Below are positions 50,633 through 57,775 of a DNA stretch of 64,000 nt, in pieces. A program made the translations under genes and the position numbers. Positions within the stretch are counted from its first letter, which is position 1. Every line of letters begins with the position of its first letter. The notes under the pieces were generated by a model that ran no database searches, was not told the DNA's origin, and worked only from the letters and a program-made list of their open reading frames with translations. The DNA is taken from positions 87,753 through 151,752 of the forward strand of contig DATNFU010000057.1 of NCBI GenBank assembly GCA_035606235.1, given 5' to 3'. Origin of the DNA: 66-474 sp035606235. Lineage in GTDB: Bacteria; Pseudomonadota; Gammaproteobacteria; Xanthomonadales; Rhodanobacteraceae.

Positions 50633-51859
50633 TCAAAGCGCGACGTTTTCCAGCGGCATCGAAGCTTCCAGGGTAAACCCGCGATCGCGCGCGGTTTCGA
50701 TCCACAACCGGCCGCCCACTTCGGCCAGACGTTCGCGCATGCCGGAAAGACCGTTTCCCGGCTTCAACTCCGCGGCACCGCGGCCGTCATCATGCGCCTT
50801 CAGCGCCAGCATGCCATCGGGCGTGCGCTCGAAGCGCAACCATAGATGACGCGCGCCAGCATGGCGCACCGCATTGGTGACGATCTCCTGCGTGCAACGC
50901 AGCAGCACCTGCGCGCGACGCGGATCATCTACCGCGAAGCGCGGCGGCAATTCGAGATGCACGTTCAAGCCCGGCACGCCCTCGGTCAGGCTGCGCAAGG
51001 CGCCGGTAAGATCGATGGTGTCATCGTCGCGCAATTCGCTGACCACTTCGCGCACGTCGGCGAGCAACTGCTTGGCGGTGGCCTGCGCCTTGCCGACGTG
51101 TTCGGCCGCGGGCTCGGTAACCAGATGGCTCGCGACTTCTAGGTTCAGGCTCAATGCGGTCAGGTGATGGCCGACCAGATCGTGCAGCTCGCGCGCGATG
51201 CGCATGCGCTCGGAAATACGGCTGGATTCCGCCAGCAACGCGCGGGTGGCGCGCAATTCCGAATTCAAACGCCGCTGTTCCTCGCGCGCGTCGGCCTGCT
51301 GGCTGGCAACCATGGAGGTGACGAAAGTGACCACGGAGAACCCGAAGTAAATGCTGACCTGCAACACCGCCGTGCCGAGATCAAGGCCGGGAAAGCTGGC
51401 GAATACCGGAACCAGCGCGAGATTCTGCACCACCAGCCACGCCACGCCCAACGGCAGCGGCAGCAGCCACGGCAGCACCACGCACACCACGATCATCAAC
51501 AACGCGGACAGCCCGCTTTGCGAAAACCAGCCGATCGCGATCGCGGTGCCGGTCAGCACCAGCAGGCCGAGCAGCTTGATCATCCACTGCCGGCGCGAAC
51601 CGAGATTGCGCGTCAACAGCCAGTACACCAGCCCGAACACAACGTAGCATGCGGCCCACAACAAAACGTCGGTGTGGGTGCGCATCTGCTGCTGCAACTG
51701 ACTGAGCTGATCCTGTCCCTGCGAATCGTTCAGCCGCGCCAGCATCCAGTCGTGACTGATCAGCGGCACGCCCACGCAGGCGTATGTGAACAAGCCCGCG
51801 TAGCGAAGCAGACGAATATGGTTGAGTGCGTGGCGCGACACGCCGCGATGATAAGCCAT
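50633..51859 (-). CDS. Sensor histidine kinase, DesK/NarX (HisKA_3) family
   Basis: A 408-residue inner-membrane kinase. Five or six hydrophobic helices form the sensor (e.g. LRYAGLFTYACVGVPLI, LLMIVVCVVLPWLLPLPLGVAW), followed by the HisKA_3 dimerisation region with phospho-His in RIARELHDLVGHHLTALSLNLE, and an ATPase domain with DDGRGAAELKPGNGLSGMRERL. No periplasmic sensor domain is visible, so it probably senses membrane state or a membrane-soluble signal, as DesK does (inference). The ATG at 51857-51859 is used. Confidence 0.92.
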   Translation of the reverse strand: MAYHRGVSRHALNHIRLLRYAGLFTYACVGVPLISHDWMLARLNDSQGQDQLSQLQQQMRTHTDVLLWAACYVVFGLVYWLLTRNLGSRRQWMIKLLGLLVLTGTAIAIGWFSQSGLSALLMIVVCVVLPWLLPLPLGVAWLVVQNLALVPVFASFPGLDLGTAVLQVSIYFGFSVVTFVTSMVASQQADAREEQRRLNSELRATRALLAESSRISERMRIARELHDLVGHHLTALSLNLEVASHLVTEPAAEHVGKAQATAKQLLADVREVVSELRDDDTIDLTGALRSLTEGVPGLNVHLELPPRFAVDDPRRAQVLLRCTQEIVTNAVRHAGARHLWLRFERTPDGMLALKAHDDGRGAAELKPGNGLSGMRERLAEVGGRLWIETARDRGFTLEASMPLENVAL

Positions 51860-51985
51860 GTGGCCCGGCGGCGCTTTGCCGGCGATCCCGGACTCACGCA
51901 AACCGTATGCCCGCCCGCCGGCGCATGGCATAATCGCGGGATGCGCATGCGCGGTGGATCGCACATGCTGTCGTAAATGGAACGG

Positions 51986-52030
51986 TGCGGCCTCGGACGG
52001 CCGTTTTGATCTTCGCGTTCATGGGCGAAC
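51986..52030. repeat. Dispersed hairpin element upstream of the GNAT gene
   Basis: GCGGCCTCGGACGGCCGTTT, then TGATCTTCGCGTTCATGGGC. It has the same layout (GC hairpin, T-run, GATCTTCGCG) as the elements at 13096 and 32549. It sits 20-60 bases before the GNAT start. Confidence 0.5.
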
Positions 52031-52049
52031 GCTCCGGAGTCGTGTTGCA

Positions 52050-52652
52050 ATGTCCGTAAGTCTTCGTGATGTCCGCGAGCGCGATCTTGATGCCGTGCTC
52101 GCGCTCAACAACAGCGCCGGTCCCGCGATCCTGCCCCTCGATGCCGCTGACGTGCGGCATTTTTTCGAGTGCGCGGATTATTTTCGCGTTGCCGAGATCG
52201 ATGGCGGCGTCGCCGGCTTTTTGATCGCGCTGCACGAAGACGCACCGCACGCCAGCTCCAACTTCCGCTGGTTTCGCGAACGCTATGACAATTTTGTTTA
52301 CGTCGATCGCGTGGTGATCGGCGATCGCTGCCGTGGTCACGGCCTGGGCCGGCTGTTCTACAGCGACGTGCAAAGCCACGCCGAAGTACGCGCGCCATTA
52401 CTGGCCTGCGAGGTTTTTCTGGAGCCGCGCGACGATGTCGCGATGCTGTTCCATGGCACCCGCGGTTTCAACGAAGTCGGGCAACAGGCGATGCCGGAAA
52501 ACGGACGCCGCGTCTGTCTGCTGGCCAAACCGCTGGAGTGCTTCACCTTCGTGCGCGACACCTATCCGCGCGGGCTGCCCGCGCTGCCGTGGCTCGCCAA
52601 TCGCGATCTGCCGGAGCAGGATCTGCCGCGCGTCGCAACGGGTGGTGCGTGA
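52050..52652 (+). CDS. GNAT-family acetyltransferase
   Basis: A 200-residue acyltransferase. The acetyl-CoA binding motif is VVIGDRCRGHGLGRLFYSDV (Arg/Gln-X-X-Gly-X-Gly/Ala type); the N-terminal part DVRERDLDAVLALNNSAG and ending GRRVCLLAKPL are those of a small conserved GNAT group. The substrate is unknown. The ATG at 52050 follows GGAG. Its stop overlaps the minC GTG start, so it is translationally coupled to the min genes, though no division role is known. Confidence 0.85.
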   Translation: MSVSLRDVRERDLDAVLALNNSAGPAILPLDAADVRHFFECADYFRVAEIDGGVAGFLIALHEDAPHASSNFRWFRERYDNFVYVDRVVIGDRCRGHGLGRLFYSDVQSHAEVRAPLLACEVFLEPRDDVAMLFHGTRGFNEVGQQAMPENGRRVCLLAKPLECFTFVRDTYPRGLPALPWLANRDLPEQDLPRVATGGA

Positions 52653-53434
52653 GCGCGGCTGCCGGAGTGCACAACGACAATGGCGATGCGGTCGAGCTGA
52701 AGTTCGGACAGGTCGGCATCGCCAGCGTGCGTGTACGCCGCGATGACGCAGCCGCACTGCACCAGGAACTGGAGCGCCGCGTGCGCGCGGCGCCGCAGTT
52801 GTTCGAGCGCGCCGCGGTAGTGCTCGATCTTTCACACCTGCCCAGACAGCCCGACGATGGCGCGGCGGATGCACTTCTGGAAGCGGTGCGCGCGGCCGGC
52901 ATGCTGCCGGTGGGTCTGGCTTATGGCACCAGCGAGAACGACGCGCTGGCGCGGCGTCTTGGTCTGCCGCTGATCGCGAAGTTCCGTGCGGCTTATGAGC
53001 GCGAGAGCGAACCCGCGCCGGGCGCGGAAGCCACGCCGACCCAAGCGGCGCCGGCGGCTTCGCAATCCGGAGATGCAACGGCGCCCGTGAACGCCACGCC
53101 TGCCGCCGGCACGGCACAGCATCATGGGCAACCGGTGCGCACCGGCCAGCAGGTATATGCGCGCGGACGCGATCTGGTGATCGTCGCCACGGTGGCAAAC
53201 GGCGCCGAAGTGCTGGCCGACGGCAGTGTGCACGTGTATGGCTCGCTGCGCGGCCGCGCATTCGCGGGCGCCCTGGGCGACGAATCGGCGCGCATTTATT
53301 GCAGTGAGTTCCGCGCCGAACTGGTTTCGATCGCCGGCCACTATCGCGTGTTCGAGGAAATCCCGGCGCAGCACGAAGGGCGCGCCGTGCAGATTTTTCT
53401 CGAACACGGCAAGTTGAAGATTGTGCAGATGTAA
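52649..53434 (+). CDS. minC: Septum-site determining protein MinC
   Basis: Inhibitor of FtsZ polymerisation, recruited to the poles by MinD. The 261-residue protein has an N-terminal FtsZ-inhibiting domain (LKFGQVGIASVRVRRDDAAALHQEL), a long Ala/Pro-rich linker (about 125-160), and the C-terminal beta-helix domain (VRTGQQVYARGRDLVIVATVANGAEVLADGSVHVYGSLRGRAFAGALGD). The start is the GTG at 52649, which overlaps the upstream stop as GTGA. Confidence 0.95.
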   Translation: MSAAAGVHNDNGDAVELKFGQVGIASVRVRRDDAAALHQELERRVRAAPQLFERAAVVLDLSHLPRQPDDGAADALLEAVRAAGMLPVGLAYGTSENDALARRLGLPLIAKFRAAYERESEPAPGAEATPTQAAPAASQSGDATAPVNATPAAGTAQHHGQPVRTGQQVYARGRDLVIVATVANGAEVLADGSVHVYGSLRGRAFAGALGDESARIYCSEFRAELVSIAGHYRVFEEIPAQHEGRAVQIFLEHGKLKIVQM

Positions 53435-53499
53435 GTGAGATGCAGGTTGCGATTCAACAAGATTCGACAGTAATGCGTCAGTCCGGGCCGCGCTGGCGC

Positions 53500-53592
53500 G
53501 GAACCAGGAATCCCTCTGGAGTGTCCTTTCAGGGTGCTCAAAAAGCAAAATGGATTCCGGGTTCCGTCCGCGATGACGCGGCGGCGCCGAGA
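53500..53592. repeat. Intergenic repeat between minC and minD (GGATTCCGG / GATGACG family)
   Basis: Contains AAAATGGATTCCGGGTTCCG and TCCGCGATGACG, a degenerate copy of the composite element seen complete at 63417. The 214-base minC-minD gap holds no gene besides this and the minD ribosome-binding site (CCCGGAG). Confidence 0.6.
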
Positions 53593-53648
53593 TGACGGCA
53601 AACATTGAGCACTCGATCCACGATTCCCAAATTCCCGGAGATTCTGCC

Positions 53649-54461
53649 TTGACTGAAATCATCGTCGTCACATCGGGCAAGGGCGGCGTGGGCAAAACCA
53701 CCACGTCGGCTTCGCTCGCCAGCGGGCTCGCCAAGCGCGGCCACAAGGTCGCGGTCATCGACTTCGACGTCGGCCTGCGCAACCTCGATCTCATCATGGG
53801 TTGCGAGCGGCGCGTGGTCTACGACTTCGTCAACGTGATCCACAGCGAAGCCACGCTGAAGCAGGCACTGATCCGCGACAAGCGCCACGACAACCTGTAC
53901 GTACTCGCCGCTTCGCAGACCCGCGACAAGGATGCGCTGACCCAGGACGGCGTAGAGCGCGTGCTGGACGAACTGGCGAAGGACGGCTTCGATTACATCG
54001 TCTGCGATTCGCCGGCCGGCATCGAGAAGGGCGCGCATCTGGCGATGTATTTCGCCGACCGCGCGGTGGTGGTGGTGAATCCGGAAGTTTCTTCCGTGCG
54101 CGACTCCGACCGCATTCTGGGTTTGCTCAGCAGCAAGACCCGTCGCGCCGAACGCGGCGAGGGGCCGATGCGCCAGCATCTGCTGCTGACGCGCTACAAC
54201 CCGGTGCGGGTGGAGGCCGGCGAGATGATGAGCATCGGCGATGTCGAGGAAATTCTCGGCATTCCGGTGCTCGGCGTGATCCCGGAATCCGAACAGGTGC
54301 TGGCCGCATCCAACGCTGGCGTGCCGGTAATCCATGACGCGGGGTCGATCGCGGGCCAGGCTTACGCGGACGCGGTCGCGCGGCTGGATGGCGAAGAAGT
54401 GGCGCTGCGTTTCATCGACGCACCGAAAAAGAGTTTTCTCAAGCGCATGTTCGGAACCTGA
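53649..54461 (+). CDS. minD: Septum-site determining ATPase MinD
   Basis: Membrane-bound ATPase that oscillates pole to pole with MinE and carries MinC. The 270-residue protein has the deviant Walker A IIVVTSGKGGVGKTTTSASLA, the switch DFDVGLRNLDLIMGC and IVCDSPAGIE. The C-terminal amphipathic membrane-targeting helix KKSFLKRMFG is present. A TTG at 53649 gives the standard 270-residue length and is preceded at normal spacing by CCCGGAG; the in-frame ATG at 53592 would add 19 unrelated residues. Confidence 0.96.
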   Translation: MTEIIVVTSGKGGVGKTTTSASLASGLAKRGHKVAVIDFDVGLRNLDLIMGCERRVVYDFVNVIHSEATLKQALIRDKRHDNLYVLAASQTRDKDALTQDGVERVLDELAKDGFDYIVCDSPAGIEKGAHLAMYFADRAVVVVNPEVSSVRDSDRILGLLSSKTRRAERGEGPMRQHLLLTRYNPVRVEAGEMMSIGDVEEILGIPVLGVIPESEQVLAASNAGVPVIHDAGSIAGQAYADAVARLDGEEVALRFIDAPKKSFLKRMFGT

Positions 54462-54484
54462 GAAGCCGCATCCAACCACTCGGA

Positions 54485-54553
54485 TCGCTTTGATCTCGGC
54501 CCTCTTGAGTCAAGCGGGCGATCAAACCCCAAGGTTTGATGGAGTTGTTGACG
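54485..54553. repeat. Dispersed 'GGGCGATCAAACC...GGTTTGATG' element, copy B
   Basis: Homologous to copy A at 25426: TTTGATCT, CTCTTGAGTCAAGCGGG, GATCAAACCCC and AAGGTTTGATGGAGTTGTTGA align base for base with few changes. It lies between minD and minE. Confidence 0.7.
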
Positions 54554-54606
54554 TATGGCGATGTGGGTAGCGGTGGATATCCATCAAAATCATCAGAGCA
54601 TCTTCA

Positions 54607-54882
54607 ATGAGCATTCTAGACTTCCTGCGTGCGCGTCCGAAGCCCACCGCCAACATCGCGCGCGAGCGTCTGCGCATCATCGTGGCGCAGGAGCGCGCCG
54701 CGCGCGGCGGCCCGGATTACCTGCCGCTGCTGCGCGGCGAACTGCTGGCCGTCATCCGCAAATATGTCAACGTGGATCCGGATGCCGTGCAGATCAATCT
54801 GGAACGCGATGGCGAACACGAGGTGCTGGAGCTATCGGTGGCCTTGCCGGAGGGTCCGGTCAAGGCTGCGGGCGGCGCGTAA
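54607..54882 (+). CDS. minE: Cell division topological specificity factor MinE
   Basis: Stimulates MinD ATPase and gives the Min oscillator its polar pattern. The 91-residue protein has the N-terminal membrane/MinD-interacting segment MSILDFLRARPKPTANIARERLRIIVAQERAA, followed by the dimeric topological-specificity domain (YLPLLRGELLAVIRKYVNVDPDAVQINLERDGEHEVLELSVALP). It is 145 bases after minD; that gap contains a dispersed repeat. Confidence 0.95.
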   Translation: MSILDFLRARPKPTANIARERLRIIVAQERAARGGPDYLPLLRGELLAVIRKYVNVDPDAVQINLERDGEHEVLELSVALPEGPVKAAGGA

Positions 54883-54907
54883 AGGGTCGTCGGGGCCGTT
54901 CCCGGCC

Positions 54908-54986
54908 TGGTCGCGCACGCAATCCGGAATCCATTTTGATCCTGCCTTTTGTTGGGAACATGGATTCGGCTTTCGCCGGAATGACG
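54908..54986. repeat. Composite GGAATCCATTTTGAT / GGAATGACG repeat after minE
   Basis: CCGGAATCCATTTTGAT at 54924, a spacer, ATGGATTCGG at 54960 and CGCCGGAATGACG ending at 54986. It has the same order of parts as the element at 63417. The last part supplies possible start codons (ATGACGATGATG) for the next gene. Confidence 0.7.
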
Positions 54987-55487
54987 ATGATGCAACAACA
55001 TCCTTCTCTGCAAGAACAGTCCGGGCAGAACGCCCAAGTGCTGCGCATCGCCGAGATCGGTTTCGATGCCTGTGCAGCGCTGCTCGCGCAACACGGCCTG
55101 CAACTGATCAGGGTCGAGGACGGCGCACCGATTCCCGGCAGCTACTGGGGCGAGTGCGAGGCCGGGGTGATCGGCGAATGCGTGTACGCGCGCGCGGATA
55201 CGCCGGTGCATTCCCTGCTGCACGAAGCCTGTCATCTGCTTGTGCTGGAGCCCGAGCGTCGCGCCGCGGTGCACACCGACACCAGCGACTCGATCGCGGA
55301 AGAAGATGCCACCTGCTATCTGCAGATCGTGCTGGCCGACGCGCTGCCCGGTTTCGGCCGCGAACGTGCGCTGACGGACATGGATGCGTGGGGCTACACG
55401 TTTCGCCTCGGCTCCTCGCGCGCGTGGTTCGAGCGCGATGCGGAAGATGCGCGCGCGTTTCTGGCGGAAAGAGGATTGATCACCTAG
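54981..55487 (+). CDS. Small conserved protein with a HExxH zinc-protease-like motif
   Basis: About 165-168 residues, depending on which of three clustered ATGs (54981, 54987, 54990) is used. No signal peptide is visible. The motif VHSLLHEACHLLVLEPERR contains HEACH (HExxH), and about 25 residues on DSIAEEDATCYLQI offers a Glu as third ligand, as in gluzincin-type metallopeptidases. I do not recognise a named family. It follows minE in the same direction but is separated by a repeat, and its TAG stop is the head of a GTAGGGCGGGT-like repeat. Confidence 0.75.
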   Translation: MTMMQQHPSLQEQSGQNAQVLRIAEIGFDACAALLAQHGLQLIRVEDGAPIPGSYWGECEAGVIGECVYARADTPVHSLLHEACHLLVLEPERRAAVHTDTSDSIAEEDATCYLQIVLADALPGFGRERALTDMDAWGYTFRLGSSRAWFERDAEDARAFLAERGLIT

Positions 55488-55540
55488 GGCGGGTGCCGAC
55501 CCGGGATCGGTTTTCGCGCACGGCGGGATACGCTGTGCCC
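55485..55540. repeat. TAGGGCGGGT repeat, partial copy 3
   Basis: CTAGGGCGGGTGCCGACCCGG, followed by a degenerate second arm (GCACGGCGGGATA). It is the third GTAGGGCGGGT-type element in the window, and again its TAG is the stop codon of the preceding gene. Confidence 0.6.
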
Positions 55541-55582
55541 GCGCCCTGCATATTGGCCCCGCGATTCGCGCAGGCGCGCTTC

Positions 55583-56824
55583 CTACGACGGCTCCGCACC
55601 CGTATTGCGCAAGCCACTTCGCAGCATCGCGCCGTACCCCCGCCACGAGACATAGCCCACCAGCACCAGCGCCGCCGAACCGATGGCCAGCGTCAATGCG
55701 CTGCGATAAAGCACCGGCGCGATCACACCGGCCAGCACCGCGTTGAACAGCAGGCTGATGAAGGTCTGCATGGATGACGCCGAACCGCGCTGCGCCGGAA
55801 AGCGATCCAGCAACAACAGCGTCAAGGTGGGAAACGCCAATCCGACACCCAGGCCCTGCACGAACATCGGCATCACCGACCACGGCACCTGCGGTTGCGG
55901 CAGCAGCACCGCCAGCGCGAGGTTGGCGAGCGCGGCGAACATCATCAATACGTAAGCGATGCCGACCGTACTGGCGGCCGACCACCTGCCTGCCGCACGT
56001 CCTGACACCCACGAGCCAAAAGTGATGCCTCCGATGATCGGCACGAATAGCCAGGGGAATCCTTGCGGCGAACGGCGCAGCAGATCCAGCACGAACACCG
56101 GCGCCGAAACGATGTAAAGAAACAGCGACGAAAAATTGGTGGTGGCCGAAACCGCCAACGGCCAGAACGGCCGGTCGGCGACGATGCGTCGATAAGTGCC
56201 ATAGAGCGACCGCGCGCGCAGCGGCGTGCGGCGTTCGCGCGGATGCGGTTCGCGCATGGTCAGCAGCACGATGGTCGAGAGCGCTGCGGCGAACAACGCC
56301 AGTGCATAGAAAATGCCGCGCCAGCCATCGATGCCGAGCAGCCACGCGCCGACGATCGGCGCCACCGCCGGCGCGATGCCGAACACCATCATCATGCGCG
56401 ACATCAGCCGCTGTGCCTGCGCGCCTTCATACACGTCGCGCACCACCGCGCGCGCGATCACGATGCCGGCGCCCACGCACAGGCCTTGCAGCGCGCGCCA
56501 TACCAGCAGCAATGCCAGCGAACCCGCCAGCGCGGCGCCAACCGAGGCCAGCGCGTACAGCGCCATGCCGGCGACGATCACCGGTTTGCGCCCCAGCGCA
56601 TCCGACAGCGGTCCATGCAGCAGGCTCATCACCGCATAAGTGAAGAGGTACACGCTGACCGTCTGCTGCACGGCATCCACCGACACGCCGAACCCGCTCG
56701 CGATGTCGGGAAACCCCGGAAAGATGGTGTCGATCGAGAACGGACCAAGCATGGTCAGCGCGCCGAGCAGGATCGCCAGCGCGGCGTGGCCGTGCGCTTC
56801 GTTGCGGTGCGGCGAGGTGGACAT
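55583..56824 (-). CDS. Bcr/CflA-family MFS drug exporter
   Basis: A 413-residue 12-helix major facilitator of the DHA1 group. It begins ALAILLGALTMLGPFSIDTIFPGFPDIASGF, has the motif A-like LLHGPLSDALGRKPVIVAGM between TM2 and TM3, and WRALQGLCVGAGIVIARAVVRD (motif C region), characteristic of Bcr/CflA. It probably exports bicyclomycin, chloramphenicol or sulfonamide-like compounds; the specificity is unknown. The ATG at 56822-56824 is used. It is divergent from the fluoride-riboswitch operon. Confidence 0.92.
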   Translation of the reverse strand: MSTSPHRNEAHGHAALAILLGALTMLGPFSIDTIFPGFPDIASGFGVSVDAVQQTVSVYLFTYAVMSLLHGPLSDALGRKPVIVAGMALYALASVGAALAGSLALLLVWRALQGLCVGAGIVIARAVVRDVYEGAQAQRLMSRMMMVFGIAPAVAPIVGAWLLGIDGWRGIFYALALFAAALSTIVLLTMREPHPRERRTPLRARSLYGTYRRIVADRPFWPLAVSATTNFSSLFLYIVSAPVFVLDLLRRSPQGFPWLFVPIIGGITFGSWVSGRAAGRWSAASTVGIAYVLMMFAALANLALAVLLPQPQVPWSVMPMFVQGLGVGLAFPTLTLLLLDRFPAQRGSASSMQTFISLLFNAVLAGVIAPVLYRSALTLAIGSAALVLVGYVSWRGYGAMLRSGLRNTGAEPS

Positions 56825-56840
56825 CCGAAGAGAGTTCCGC

Positions 56841-56871
56841 TTGACGAAGGCCGGTGCGGCTACGCTACCAT
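56841..56871 (+). promoter_or_regulatory. Candidate promoter of the crcB operon
   Basis: TTGACG (56841-56846), with GCTACC (17-base spacing) or TACCAT (19-base spacing) as the -10. Transcription would start near 56877-56880, a few bases before the riboswitch aptamer. Confidence 0.5.
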
Positions 56872-56883
56872 CGTTGGCAGACG

Positions 56884-56966
56884 AAGGGAGATGGCATTCC
56901 TCCCCGAACCGCCGGCGAGACACTGTTCGGCTGATGATGCCTACCGAGCCCGGACCACCGGGCGGG
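56884..56966 (+). ncRNA. Fluoride riboswitch (crcB motif)
   Basis: The aptamer shows the conserved elements GGAGATGGCATTCCTCC, ACCGCC and the hallmark GGCTGATGATGCCTACC in the right order. A perfect hairpin GCCCGG-ACCA-CCGGGC (56948-56963) follows directly. GTAGG at 56968-56972 can pair with the aptamer's CCTAC (56940-56944), which offers a possible switching helix. No T-run is seen, so control is more likely at translation or by Rho. It precedes crcB by about 90 bases. Confidence 0.92.
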
Positions 56967-57038
56967 CGTAGGTGTCGCCGGCAAGACGACCGCCTTGCGC
57001 GCGCATGTGGTTCCCGCACCGCTGAGGAAGGAGCCGAC

Positions 57039-57428
57039 ATGTTGTTCTACGCGTTTCTCGCCACCGGCTGCGGCGCTTTCATCGGCGCCTGCCTGCGTTA
57101 TGCATTCGGCCTGGCGCTGAATCCGATCTTTCCCACCATTCCGCTCGGCACACTCACCGCCAACCTGCTCGGCGGGTTGATCATGGGCGTGATGATGGGT
57201 GCATTTGCGCAAATCTCGGCGCTGTCGCCGGAACTGCGGCTGTTCGTCATCACCGGCTTTCTCGGCGGGCTCACCACCTTTTCGACATTCTCCGGCGAAA
57301 CGGTCACGCTGTTGTTGCGGCAGGAATACGCGTGGGCGCTGGCGATCATCGGCCTGCATCTGGTCGGTTCGCTGGCGATGACGCTGCTTGGGTTTGTGGT
57401 CGCGCAAGGTCTGAGGAAGCTGGCATGA
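57039..57428 (+). CDS. crcB: Fluoride exporter CrcB (Fluc)
   Basis: Dual-topology fluoride channel that expels F- from the cytoplasm. The 129-residue protein has four membrane helices, with the family stretches GCGAFIGACLRY, PLGTLTANLLGGLIMG and the pore region GFLGGLTTFSTFSGE. The ATG at 57039 follows a strong AGGAAGGAG. It is controlled by the upstream fluoride riboswitch and overlaps the next gene by four bases. Confidence 0.97.
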   Translation: MLFYAFLATGCGAFIGACLRYAFGLALNPIFPTIPLGTLTANLLGGLIMGVMMGAFAQISALSPELRLFVITGFLGGLTTFSTFSGETVTLLLRQEYAWALAIIGLHLVGSLAMTLLGFVVAQGLRKLA

Positions 57429-57775
57429 ACGCGAATCAACCGGTACAGGGCGTGTACCTGCGCTTCTTCATGCATGAGGGTCGCCGGCATCACGGCGTGC
57501 TGCTCTATGACTGGCTGTTGCGGGAAGCCAACAAACTCGGCATCGCCGGCGGCACCGCGTTCCGGTCGATCGCGGGCTTCGGCCGCCACGGCGTGATGCA
57601 CGAAGCGCATTTTCTGGAACTCGCGGGGCAGGAAACCGTGCGCGTGGATTTCATCGTCACTGCCACCGACGCGGATCGCCTGATGCAGCTGGTGCGCGCG
57701 GAATGCCTGCAGTTGTTCTACGCAAAGCTGCCGGCGGAATTCGGCGTGCTGGACGGCGAAGGCACGACGCATTGA
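57425..57775 (+). CDS. DUF190-family PII-like protein
   Basis: A 116-residue protein of the DUF190 family (PII-like ferredoxin fold), with VQGVYLRFFMHEGRRHHGVLLYDWLLREANKLGIAGGTAFRSIAGFG. DUF190 genes are often found beside crcB. The role is unproven; modulation of the transporter is a reasonable guess. Its start overlaps the crcB stop (ATGA) and its own stop overlaps the next start (TGATG). Confidence 0.93.
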   Translation: MNANQPVQGVYLRFFMHEGRRHHGVLLYDWLLREANKLGIAGGTAFRSIAGFGRHGVMHEAHFLELAGQETVRVDFIVTATDADRLMQLVRAECLQLFYAKLPAEFGVLDGEGTTH

